Of a DNA stretch of 13,933 nt, positions 6,351 to 12,280 are shown one piece after another. Made by a program: the position numbers and the translations under genes. The stretch's first letter is position 1; each line of letters begins with the position of its first letter. This DNA is from DASRSS01 sp035656335. GTDB lineage: Bacteria > Actinomycetota > Actinomycetes > Mycobacteriales > Jatrophihabitantaceae. Below the pieces are notes generated by a model. The model did no database searches, was not told the origin of the DNA, and saw nothing but the letters and a program-made list of their open reading frames with translations. Location of the stretch: NCBI GenBank assembly GCA_035656335.1, contig DASRSS010000288.1:1-13933 (forward strand). The letters are read 5' to 3'.

Positions 6351-9083
6351 ATGGGCGTTCAGGGATTGCGTCGCACCGCACGGACCGGGCGGATCACCGC
6401 GCTACTCGCCGCGCCGCTACTGATCATCGGCGTCGTCAGCGCCGTCACCCAACCCGGCTTCGCGGACGGCACCGGGCCGGTGCTGGGTTCGATCAGCTTC
6501 AGTCCGGCGAACACCGTCGACGTCTCGACGGCCGACCAGTCCGTCGCGGTGCTCGTGCAGGCGACCGACGCGGACTCGCCGATCGCATCCGGCTCGGTCA
6601 CGCTGACCAACGGCACCGTCGTCGAGTCGTTCTTCTTCACCGCGGCCGACCTGCAGAGCGGGACGACCGACACGTACCTGACCGGTGCGCAGACGTTCGG
6701 CGTCGCCGACGTGGGCACCTGGACCGTCCAGAGCATCGACCTGCTCGACACGGCGGGCACGGACAACAGCACCGCCACCTCGACCGCGACGCTCACCGTC
6801 ACCGCGACCACCGACACCGTCGGCCCGGCGCTCACCGGCGCACCGACGTTCTCACCGTCGAGCGTCGACCCGTCGACGTCCGACCAGACGGTCACGTTCA
6901 ACCTGCACATCACCGATCGTGTCGGCGGCTTCGACGTCGGCTTCGCGCAGCTGGACGACAGCACCGGGGACACGATCGCGTTCGCCTTCTCGTCGACGTC
7001 CCTGACGAGCGGCACGATCACCGACGGCGACTACGCGGTCCAGTTCACCGTGCCCACGCAGCAGCATTCCGGGACGTACCAGTTCACCGACCTGGAGCTG
7101 TTCGACCGCGACGCCAACGACAGCACGATCGACACCACCGGACTGCCCGCGCTGAGCGTCACCACCCGCGACGTCCCGGGCGCGCCGACCGCACTCACCG
7201 CGACCCCCGGGAACGCACAGGTCGCGCTGAACTGGACGGCACCGGCCGACCCGGGCAGCGACCCGATCACCGGTTACGTGATCGAGTATTCGACCGACTA
7301 CGCCGCCACCTGGTCCGACCCGAGCCCGACCGGCTCGACCGCGACGTCCGCGACCGTCACCGGCCTGACCAACGGCACCGACTACGTGTTCCAGGTCGCG
7401 GCGGTCAGCGCCGCCGGCACGGGCGCGTTCTCGCTCAACTCCGAACCGGTCACGCCGGCCGCGTCCCCGACCGCGCCGAGCGATGTGGTCGGAGTGCCCG
7501 GCGACGGCCGCGTGGACCTGACCTGGGCTCCGCCCACCGACCTCGGCGGCACGCCGATCATCGAGTACCTGGTACGCCGGTCGACCGACGGCGGCACCAC
7601 GTGGTCCGACCCGGACCGCACGTCGTCGCCGGCCGCCGGATTCGCCGAGACCGGTCTGACCAACGGCACGGCATACCTGTTCGAGGTCGCCGCGGCCACG
7701 TCGGCCGGCCCCGGCCCGTACTCCGACCCCTCCGCGCCGATCACCCCGGCTGCCGTGCCCGGAGCGCCGACCGCGGTCACCGGCACCGCCGGCAACGCCC
7801 AGGTAGCACTGACCTGGACGGCGCCCGCCAGCGACGGCGGATCGCCCGTCACCGGCTATCTCGTCGAGGACTCCACCGACGGCGGGACGACCTGGTCCGA
7901 CCCGATCGCCACCGGATCCACTACCACCGCGTTCACCGTCACCGGATTGACCAACGGCACCGGGTACGTCCTGCGCGTCGCCGCGGTGAACGCGGCCGGA
8001 TCCGGCGCACTCTCCGACCCGTCCGCGACCCTTACCCCGGTAACCGTGCCCGGCGCGCCGACCGCGGTGACCGGCACCGCCGGCGACGCGCAGGTGGCAC
8101 GGACCTGGACGGCGCCCGCCAGCGACGGCGGATCGCCCATCACCGGTTACCTGGTCGAGGACTCCACCAACGGCGGGACGACCTGGTCCGACCCGATCGC
8201 CACCGGATCCACCACCACCGCGTTCACCGTCACCGGATTGACCAACGGCACCGGGTACGTCCTGCGCGTCGCCGCGGTCAACGCGGTCGGAACCGGCGCG
8301 TACTCCGACCCGTCCGCGACCGTCACGCCGATGGCTCCCGCGCCGTCGTCGTCCACTCCGCCGCCACCGCCGACCTCGTCGTCCGCCCCGCCGCCGCCGC
8401 CGGTGTCGTCGTCCACTCCGCCGCCGCCGGTGTCGAGCACGCCGACGCCGACGCCGACGTCCAGCACACCGTCACCGGCAGGTGTCGACCCGACCGTGCT
8501 GACCGCGAGCGCGCCGCGCTTCGTCCGGTACGGGCACCGGCTGACGATCTCCGGACGGCTGCTGGACGCGACGAGCGGCAGGCCGATGGTGCATGCGACG
8601 CTGACGCTCTGGTCGCACACTGCCGGGCACGCGTTCATGATGCTCGCCACGCGCAGCACGTCGACCACAGGGAAGGCGCATTTCACCTTGCGGGCCAAGG
8701 CGAACATCGCCTATCGCTGGACGTTCGCCGGCTCGGCCACGGGCACGAAGTCGTCCAGCCGGACCCAGATCGTGCACGTGCGGCAGACCGTGACGGCCGC
8801 GCTGCGGACGCTGCCCGGCGGTTCCCGCGCGTTGTGGGGCACGGTCGCGCCGACGGCTCCGGTGACAGTGAACCTGCAGCGACTGGTGCAGGGGCACTGG
8901 CGCTCGCGCGGCTCGGCCACCGTGTCCATGCAGCTACTGCCGGACGGAACCCGGCGCGCCGGCTACCTGTTCACGCTGGCCGTGAGCAAGCCGGGCACGT
9001 ACCGGTTCCGCGTCCATCGACCGGCCACCGCGTCGCTCGCGGCCGGTTCGTCCAGGACGGTCACGGTCACGATCCCCCGATGA
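6351..9083 (+). CDS. Secreted multidomain protein: Ig-like repeats, four fibronectin type III domains, Pro/Ser linker, C-terminal beta-rich region
   Basis: A 910-residue exported protein with no recognisable enzyme domain. The N-terminus is a Sec signal peptide: basic RRTARTGR, hydrophobic core about 15-34, probable cleavage near 38 (GFA/DG). Two repeats of a bacterial Ig-like kind follow (about 43-152 and 158-273), each opening with a Gly-Pro, an FSP and a DQxV motif. Four FN3 domains lie at about 275-370, 372-468, 469-565 and 566-660; the last two are 97 residues each and nearly the same. A Pro/Ser/Thr-rich linker (661-712) leads to a C-terminal region (713-910) that looks like two further beta-sandwich domains (RYGHRLTISGRLLDATSGRP; GTVAPTAPVTVNLQR). 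There is no LPXTG sorting signal and no C-terminal membrane helix, so it is secreted or held noncovalently. Adhesion or polymer binding is plausible but unproven. It is probably monocistronic, ending at the hairpin at 9095. Confidence 0.9.
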   Translation: MGVQGLRRTARTGRITALLAAPLLIIGVVSAVTQPGFADGTGPVLGSISFSPANTVDVSTADQSVAVLVQATDADSPIASGSVTLTNGTVVESFFFTAADLQSGTTDTYLTGAQTFGVADVGTWTVQSIDLLDTAGTDNSTATSTATLTVTATTDTVGPALTGAPTFSPSSVDPSTSDQTVTFNLHITDRVGGFDVGFAQLDDSTGDTIAFAFSSTSLTSGTITDGDYAVQFTVPTQQHSGTYQFTDLELFDRDANDSTIDTTGLPALSVTTRDVPGAPTALTATPGNAQVALNWTAPADPGSDPITGYVIEYSTDYAATWSDPSPTGSTATSATVTGLTNGTDYVFQVAAVSAAGTGAFSLNSEPVTPAASPTAPSDVVGVPGDGRVDLTWAPPTDLGGTPIIEYLVRRSTDGGTTWSDPDRTSSPAAGFAETGLTNGTAYLFEVAAATSAGPGPYSDPSAPITPAAVPGAPTAVTGTAGNAQVALTWTAPASDGGSPVTGYLVEDSTDGGTTWSDPIATGSTTTAFTVTGLTNGTGYVLRVAAVNAAGSGALSDPSATLTPVTVPGAPTAVTGTAGDAQVARTWTAPASDGGSPITGYLVEDSTNGGTTWSDPIATGSTTTAFTVTGLTNGTGYVLRVAAVNAVGTGAYSDPSATVTPMAPAPSSSTPPPPPTSSSAPPPPPVSSSTPPPPVSSTPTPTPTSSTPSPAGVDPTVLTASAPRFVRYGHRLTISGRLLDATSGRPMVHATLTLWSHTAGHAFMMLATRSTSTTGKAHFTLRAKANIAYRWTFAGSATGTKSSSRTQIVHVRQTVTAALRTLPGGSRALWGTVAPTAPVTVNLQRLVQGHWRSRGSATVSMQLLPDGTRRAGYLFTLAVSKPGTYRFRVHRPATASLAAGSSRTVTVTIPR
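7755..8336 (+). repeat. Tandem 291-base repeat encoding FN3 domains 3 and 4
   Basis: Two head-to-tail units, 7755-8045 and 8046-8336, match at about nine of ten bases by my count, with differences concentrated at the 3' end. One shared block of over 60 bases around 7925-7990 / 8216-8281 is essentially identical. Domains 1 and 2 share the protein fold but much less DNA identity. This points to a recent duplication, or gene conversion keeping the two copies alike. Confidence 0.9.
8338..8480 (+). repeat. Low-complexity Pro/Ser/Thr linker repeats
   Basis: Runs of CCG, TCG and GCCGAC units encode alternating SSS, PPPPP and TPTPTP blocks. A segment starting GTCGTCGTCCACTCCGCC recurs 60 bases apart (near 8345 and 8405). 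It is expected to vary in copy number between strains and acts as a flexible spacer between the FN3 array and the C-terminal region. Confidence 0.8.
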
Positions 9084-9094
9084 CGCGTGACTGA

Positions 9095-9134
9095 GGTGCC
9101 GGCGGCGGGTCGGGACATCCCGTCCGCCGGCACC
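9095..9134. terminator. Hairpin between convergent genes, probable bidirectional terminator
   Basis: GGTGCCGGCGG (9095-9105) pairs perfectly with CCGCCGGCACC (9124-9134), 11 base pairs. The inner CGGG/CCCG can extend the stem past a one-base bulge. It sits 12 bases after the FN3 gene stop and 36 bases beyond the azlD stop. There is no U-tract on either side, as is common for actinobacterial terminators. Confidence 0.7.
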
Positions 9135-9170
9135 GCCGGCCGCCAGGCACCGAGGACAGTGCGGCTGCGC

Positions 9171-9476
9171 TCAGGCCAGGCGCAGCAGGGCGGCGGTCAG
9201 CGCGGCAAGCACGACGATCACCAGGAACGGCGCCCGGCGCCACACCGCCACCGCCCCGACCGCGAAGCCGGCCAGCCGCGGACCGTCGAAGTCGTAGTGG
9301 GGACCGTTGGACATGCCCTCGACGATCACCAGGGCGGCCAGCAGCGCCACCGGGAGCAGTTCGACGAGGCGGCGCGTGTGTCGGTGCTCGAGCACGCGCG
9401 CTGGGACGAGGTAGCCGGCGAGCTTGAGCGCGTAGCAGCCCGCCGACGTGATGATCACCAGCGCCCAGAGGTTCAT
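9171..9476 (-). CDS. azlD: AzlD family branched-chain amino acid export subunit
   Basis: The small partner of AzlC in the LIV-E (BrnFE/AzlCD) exporter, which removes excess branched-chain amino acids (and methionine in Corynebacterium BrnFE) across the inner membrane. It has 101 residues, normal for the family, with about four hydrophobic segments (2-21, 38-54, 66-79, 83-101). Conserved features include YALKLAGYLVPARVL (15-29) and the ELLPVALLAALV helix (39-50). Its ATG (9474-9476) shares ATGA with the azlC stop, so the two are translationally coupled. Transcription converges on the FN3 gene, separated by the hairpin at 9095-9134. Confidence 0.9.
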   Translation of the reverse strand: MNLWALVIITSAGCYALKLAGYLVPARVLEHRHTRRLVELLPVALLAALVIVEGMSNGPHYDFDGPRLAGFAVGAVAVWRRAPFLVIVVLAALTAALLRLA

Positions 9477-10156
9477 GCGGCGTCCCGCAACCGTCCGGCC
9501 AGCAGCAGCGCGGCGCACGACGCGAGCACCGGAACGCCCGCCGGCGTAAGGGGAATCAGCACGAACGCGAGGACGGCGCCGCCGAGCGCGATGCGCCTCT
9601 CGACAGCGCCCTGCCGCAGCCGCGGCGCGAGCAGGGCGAGGAACGCGGCGGGCACCACCGCGTCCAGGCCGAACTTCGTCGGGTCCCCGATCGCGCTCGT
9701 GCCCGCGGCGCCCAGCAGCGTGGTCAGGTTCCAGACCGTGAACACGCCGGCGAACGTCCACCAGAACGCGACGCGGCCGTTGCCCTCGTCCGGCTGGCCG
9801 ATCGCCATGGCCGTCGACTCGTCGATCGTGCCGTGCGCGGCGAGCAGTCGGCGCAGGCCGCGTACCCGCAGCAGCGGCGTCAGTCGCATCGCGTACAACA
9901 TGTTGCGGGAGCCGAGCAGCAGCCCGCCGCCGAGCGCGGCCGCGAGCGTGCCGCCGCCGGCGACCACGCCGACGACCGCGAACTGCGTTCCGCCGGTGAA
10001 CGTCAGCAGCGAGAGCAGGCACGTCTGCAGCACCGACAGCCCGGCCGCAACCGACGCCGCGCCGAACGCGAATCCGTAGGCGCCGACGGCCAGCCCCACG
10101 CCCAGTGAGTCGCGGATCACCGCCCGTCGCGGGGTGATCGGCTCGGTCGACGTCAC
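9473..10156 (-). CDS. azlC: AzlC family branched-chain amino acid permease
   Basis: The large subunit of the AzlCD/BrnFE-type exporter, 227 residues from the GTG at 10154-10156. It opens with a short basic stretch (PRRAVIRDSLGVGLAVGAYGFAFGAASVAAGLS), then the family hallmark LTFTGGTQFAVVGV, the GSRNMLYAM motif, and the charged loop GTIDESTAMAIGQ. Several strong hydrophobic helices follow. This start is chosen because AGGA stands nine bases upstream and the sequence after it aligns with the family. A GTG at 10187-10189 would add 11 residues but abuts the divergent mrp start in a shared CACGTG. azlD overlaps the end. A TAGGAT hexamer (10165-10170) just upstream may be its -10. No Lrp-type regulator gene is visible nearby. 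Confidence 0.9.
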   Translation of the reverse strand: MTSTEPITPRRAVIRDSLGVGLAVGAYGFAFGAASVAAGLSVLQTCLLSLLTFTGGTQFAVVGVVAGGGTLAAALGGGLLLGSRNMLYAMRLTPLLRVRGLRRLLAAHGTIDESTAMAIGQPDEGNGRVAFWWTFAGVFTVWNLTTLLGAAGTSAIGDPTKFGLDAVVPAAFLALLAPRLRQGAVERRIALGGAVLAFVLIPLTPAGVPVLASCAALLLAGRLRDAA

Positions 10157-10164
10157 GACGCCTG

Positions 10165-10170
10165 ATCCTA
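10165..10170 (-). promoter_or_regulatory. Candidate -10 for azlC
   Basis: Minus-strand TAGGAT, eight bases before the GTG at 10156, fits the actinobacterial -10 pattern. If used, the transcript would start at or within a base or two of the start codon. Its AGGA could instead be the ribosome site, in which case the promoter lies further up inside mrp. No clear -35 is visible. Confidence 0.35.
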
Positions 10171-10176
10171 GGGACG

Positions 10177-10182
10177 TACCAT
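10177..10182 (+). promoter_or_regulatory. Candidate -10 for a leaderless mrp transcript
   Basis: TACCAT is followed by seven bases (CGAGCAC) and then the GTG start of mrp at 10190, so the first transcribed base would fall at or next to the start codon. No Shine-Dalgarno sequence stands at a useful distance, which also favours leaderless initiation. The -35 region is weak. Confidence 0.45.
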
Positions 10183-10189
10183 CGAGCAC

Positions 10190-11323
10190 GTGCCTCGCCC
10201 TGACGAATCAGCCATCCGCGCCGCGCTCGCCACCGTCAACGACCCGGAGATCCGCAAACCGATCACCGAGCTGAACATGGTGCAGGCGCTGGCGATCAGC
10301 GACGACGGCACGGTGAACGTGACGGTGCTGCTGACCGTCCCCGGCTGCCCGATGAAGGACCAGATCACGCGCGACGTGACGGCCGCCCTCGCGCCGGTCG
10401 AGGGCGTCACCGGCGTGCACGTCGAGCTCGGCGTGATGACCGACGCGCAGCGCACCGAACTGCGGCAGCAGCTGCGCGGCGACGCGCCCGCGAACGAGAT
10501 CCCGTTCGCGCAGCCGGGTTCGCGCACCCGCGTGTACGCGGTCGCGTCCGGCAAGGGCGGCGTCGGCAAGTCGTCCGTCACCGTGAACCTCGCCGCCGCG
10601 CTGGCCGCGAAGGGGCTGTCCGTCGGCGTGCTGGACGCGGACATCTACGGATTCTCCGTCCCGCGCATGCTCGGCGTCACCGGCAAGCCGACCCAGGTGG
10701 AGCAGATGATCATGCCGCCGGTCGCGCACAACGTGAAGGTCATCTCGATCGGGATGTTCACGCCCGGCAACACCGCGGTCGTGTGGCGCGGGCCGATGCT
10801 CCACCGCGCGCTGCAGCAGTTCCTCGCGGACGTGTTCTGGGGCGACCTGGACGTGCTGCTGATGGACCTGCCGCCCGGCACCGGTGACATCGCGATCTCG
10901 GTCGCGCAGCTGGTTCCGTCCGCCGAGCTGCTCGTCGTCACCACACCGCAGCTCGCGGCTCGCGAGGTCGCCGAGCGCGCCGGCTCGATCGCGCTGCAGA
11001 CGCACCAGCAGATCGTGGGCGTCGTCGAGAACATGAGCTGGCTGGACATGCCCGACGGCTCGCGCATGGAGCTGTTCGGCAGCGGCGGCGGTCAGGCCGT
11101 GGCCGAGTCGCTATCGCAGTCGACCGGTACCAACGTACCGCTGCTCGGGCAGATCCCGATCGACCAGCGGGTCCGCGAGGGCGGCGACGCCGGCGCGCCC
11201 GTCGTGTTGGACGCGCCCGAGTCCGCGGCCGGGTCCGCGCTGCGTGCCGTGGCCGACAAGCTCGCCCAGCGGCAGACCAGCCTGGTCGGCCGCTCGCTCG
11301 GCCTCGCCCCCGCCCGCAGCTGA
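10190..11323 (+). CDS. mrp: Mrp/ApbC family Fe-S cluster carrier-like ATPase
   Basis: A cytoplasmic P-loop ATPase of the Mrp/NBP35 family, which carries Fe-S clusters to apo-proteins in studied members. The 377 residues show an N-terminal MIP18/DUF59 domain (about 8-85, with PGCPMKDQI at 51-59), the deviant Walker A GKGGVGKSS (121-129), LDADIYGFSVPRMLG (148-162), and the DLPPGTGD motif (226-233). The C-terminal CxxC pair that binds the bridging cluster in bacterial ApbC is missing: the segment reads ENMSWLDMPDGSRMELFGSGGG (280-301), with Met and Gly where Cys-x-x-Cys is usual. I count only one cysteine (Cys53). As far as I recall this is shared by actinobacterial Mrp proteins. The start is the GTG at 10190, probably leaderless. 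The F420-type reductase follows after 23 bases, probably in the same operon. Confidence 0.93.
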   Translation: MPRPDESAIRAALATVNDPEIRKPITELNMVQALAISDDGTVNVTVLLTVPGCPMKDQITRDVTAALAPVEGVTGVHVELGVMTDAQRTELRQQLRGDAPANEIPFAQPGSRTRVYAVASGKGGVGKSSVTVNLAAALAAKGLSVGVLDADIYGFSVPRMLGVTGKPTQVEQMIMPPVAHNVKVISIGMFTPGNTAVVWRGPMLHRALQQFLADVFWGDLDVLLMDLPPGTGDIAISVAQLVPSAELLVVTTPQLAAREVAERAGSIALQTHQQIVGVVENMSWLDMPDGSRMELFGSGGGQAVAESLSQSTGTNVPLLGQIPIDQRVREGGDAGAPVVLDAPESAAGSALRAVADKLAQRQTSLVGRSLGLAPARS

Positions 11324-11346
11324 ACCGTCAGGACTGGACGTCACCG

Positions 11347-11772
11347 ATGGCCGACTGGAACACCCAGATCATCGAGGAATTCCGCGCGAACGGCGGTCAT
11401 GTGGGCGGCAACTTCGCCGGCGCACCGATGACGCTGCTGCACCACCGTGGACGCAGGTCCGGCCGCGAGTTCGTCGCGCCGGTGATGTACCTCGCCGACG
11501 AGAGCGACCCGGCCACCGTGTACGTGTTCGCGTCGAAGGCGGGCGCGCCGACGAACCCGGACTGGTACGACAACCTGATCGCGGCCGGTGAGGCGACGGT
11601 CGAGGTCGGGACGCAGACATTCGGCGTGACGGTCCGCGAGCTGACCGGCGCGGAGCGCGATCGCGTCTACGCCGAACAGGCCCGGCGCTATCCCGGCTTC
11701 GCCGAGTACGAGAGCAAGACCGCCGGCGTGCGCACCATCCCGGTCCTCGCTCTCACCCGCAAGGCGTCCTGA
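11347..11772 (+). CDS. Deazaflavin (F420H2)-dependent oxidoreductase of the Ddn/nitroreductase family
   Basis: A small split-beta-barrel protein of the family containing M. tuberculosis Ddn, which uses reduced coenzyme F420 to reduce quinones and nitroimidazole drugs such as pretomanid. The 141 residues carry the family pattern: WNTQIIEEFRANGGHVGGNF (4-23), LLHHRGRRSGREFVAPVMYL (30-49), FASKAGAPTNPDWYDNL (61-77) and a VTVRELTGAERDRVYAE-type stretch before an ARRYPGFAEYESKT segment (112-125). It lacks the longer hydrophobic N-terminus of membrane-associated Ddn, so it is probably cytosolic. The start at 11347 gives the normal family N-terminus, though the ribosome site (AGGAC at 11330-11334) is rather distant. 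It lies just downstream of mrp and converges with tatB. The true substrate is unknown. Confidence 0.92.
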   Translation: MADWNTQIIEEFRANGGHVGGNFAGAPMTLLHHRGRRSGREFVAPVMYLADESDPATVYVFASKAGAPTNPDWYDNLIAAGEATVEVGTQTFGVTVRELTGAERDRVYAEQARRYPGFAEYESKTAGVRTIPVLALTRKAS

Positions 11773-11798
11773 CTGCGGCTCGCGGAAGCGCCGGCGGC

Positions 11799-12227
11799 TC
11801 AGGTGGCGTCGGGGTCGAACGGGGCCTGCTCGTCGCGCCCGAGCGGCCGCTCGGCGGGGCGGGCGACCGGCTTGTCCATCGACACGGGACCGCCCGAAGC
11901 GGAACCGCCGGCGGAGCCGTTGGGCGAGTCGTCGCCCAGCAGCGCGTCCTGCAGATACCCGCGCGGGCTCAGCTTGCGCAGGTCCACGTCGTCGCCGAGC
12001 ACGGCCCGCTGCAGCGCGGTGCGCGGATTGAGGTTGCGCAGGTCGACGTCCGCGAACTCCGGGCCGAGCTCGTCGCGCAGTTGGGTGCGCGCGCCCTGCG
12101 CCAGGTCACGCAGCGTGCGGATCATCCGCGCGGCGTCCTTGGCCAGCCCGGGCAGCCGGTCAGGACCGAGCACGATGAGGCCGACGACGGCCAGCACCAT
12201 CAGCTCCAGCGGCCCGATGTTGAACAC
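11799..12227 (-). CDS. tatB: Sec-independent protein translocase subunit TatB
   Basis: TatB works with TatC to recognise twin-arginine signal peptides at the inner membrane before TatA forms the pore. The 142 residues show the classic layout: short N-terminus MFNIGPLEL with the conserved Glu8, one transmembrane helix (about 6-20), the Gly-Pro hinge (21-22) in VLGPDRLPGLAKDAARMIR, an amphipathic helix (about 24-55), and a polar, low-complexity tail. The MFxIG start and length favour TatB over TatA. The N-terminus begins at a GTG (12225-12227) with no ribosome site before it; a -10-like TAGACT six bases upstream suggests a leaderless message. It lies 53 bases after htrA on the same strand, as in mycobacteria (htrA-tatB). 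It converges with the F420 reductase gene across 26 bases, in which I see no clear terminator. Confidence 0.93.
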   Translation of the reverse strand: MFNIGPLELMVLAVVGLIVLGPDRLPGLAKDAARMIRTLRDLAQGARTQLRDELGPEFADVDLRNLNPRTALQRAVLGDDVDLRKLSPRGYLQDALLGDDSPNGSAGGSASGGPVSMDKPVARPAERPLGRDEQAPFDPDAT

Positions 12228-12233
12228 GCGCCG

Positions 12234-12239
12234 AGTCTA
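12234..12239 (-). promoter_or_regulatory. Candidate -10 for tatB, in the htrA-tatB gap
   Basis: Minus-strand TAGACT lies six bases before the GTG of tatB, so transcription would start at the codon itself. No strong -35 is seen at the expected place. If real, tatB has its own leaderless promoter besides read-through from htrA. Confidence 0.35.
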
Positions 12240-12280
12240 TGCCCGCGAGCTGGGGGCCTGCGACGCGCGAGCCGACGCCG

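Noticed and set aside
8338..8480. CRISPR-like or tandem regulatory repeat
   Set aside because: The repeats are codon-level Pro/Ser/Thr runs in frame with the secreted protein, with no spacers.
7601..9094. A 497-codon open frame on the plus strand overlapping the FN3 gene
   Set aside because: It is the +1-type shadow frame of the FN3 coding sequence and is Arg-rich, with no signal peptide or domain.
10157..10189. azlC starting at the GTG at 10189 that abuts the mrp start in CACGTG
   Set aside because: The GTG at 10156 has an AGGA upstream and gives the family-type N-terminus; the longer form leaves no room for a promoter.
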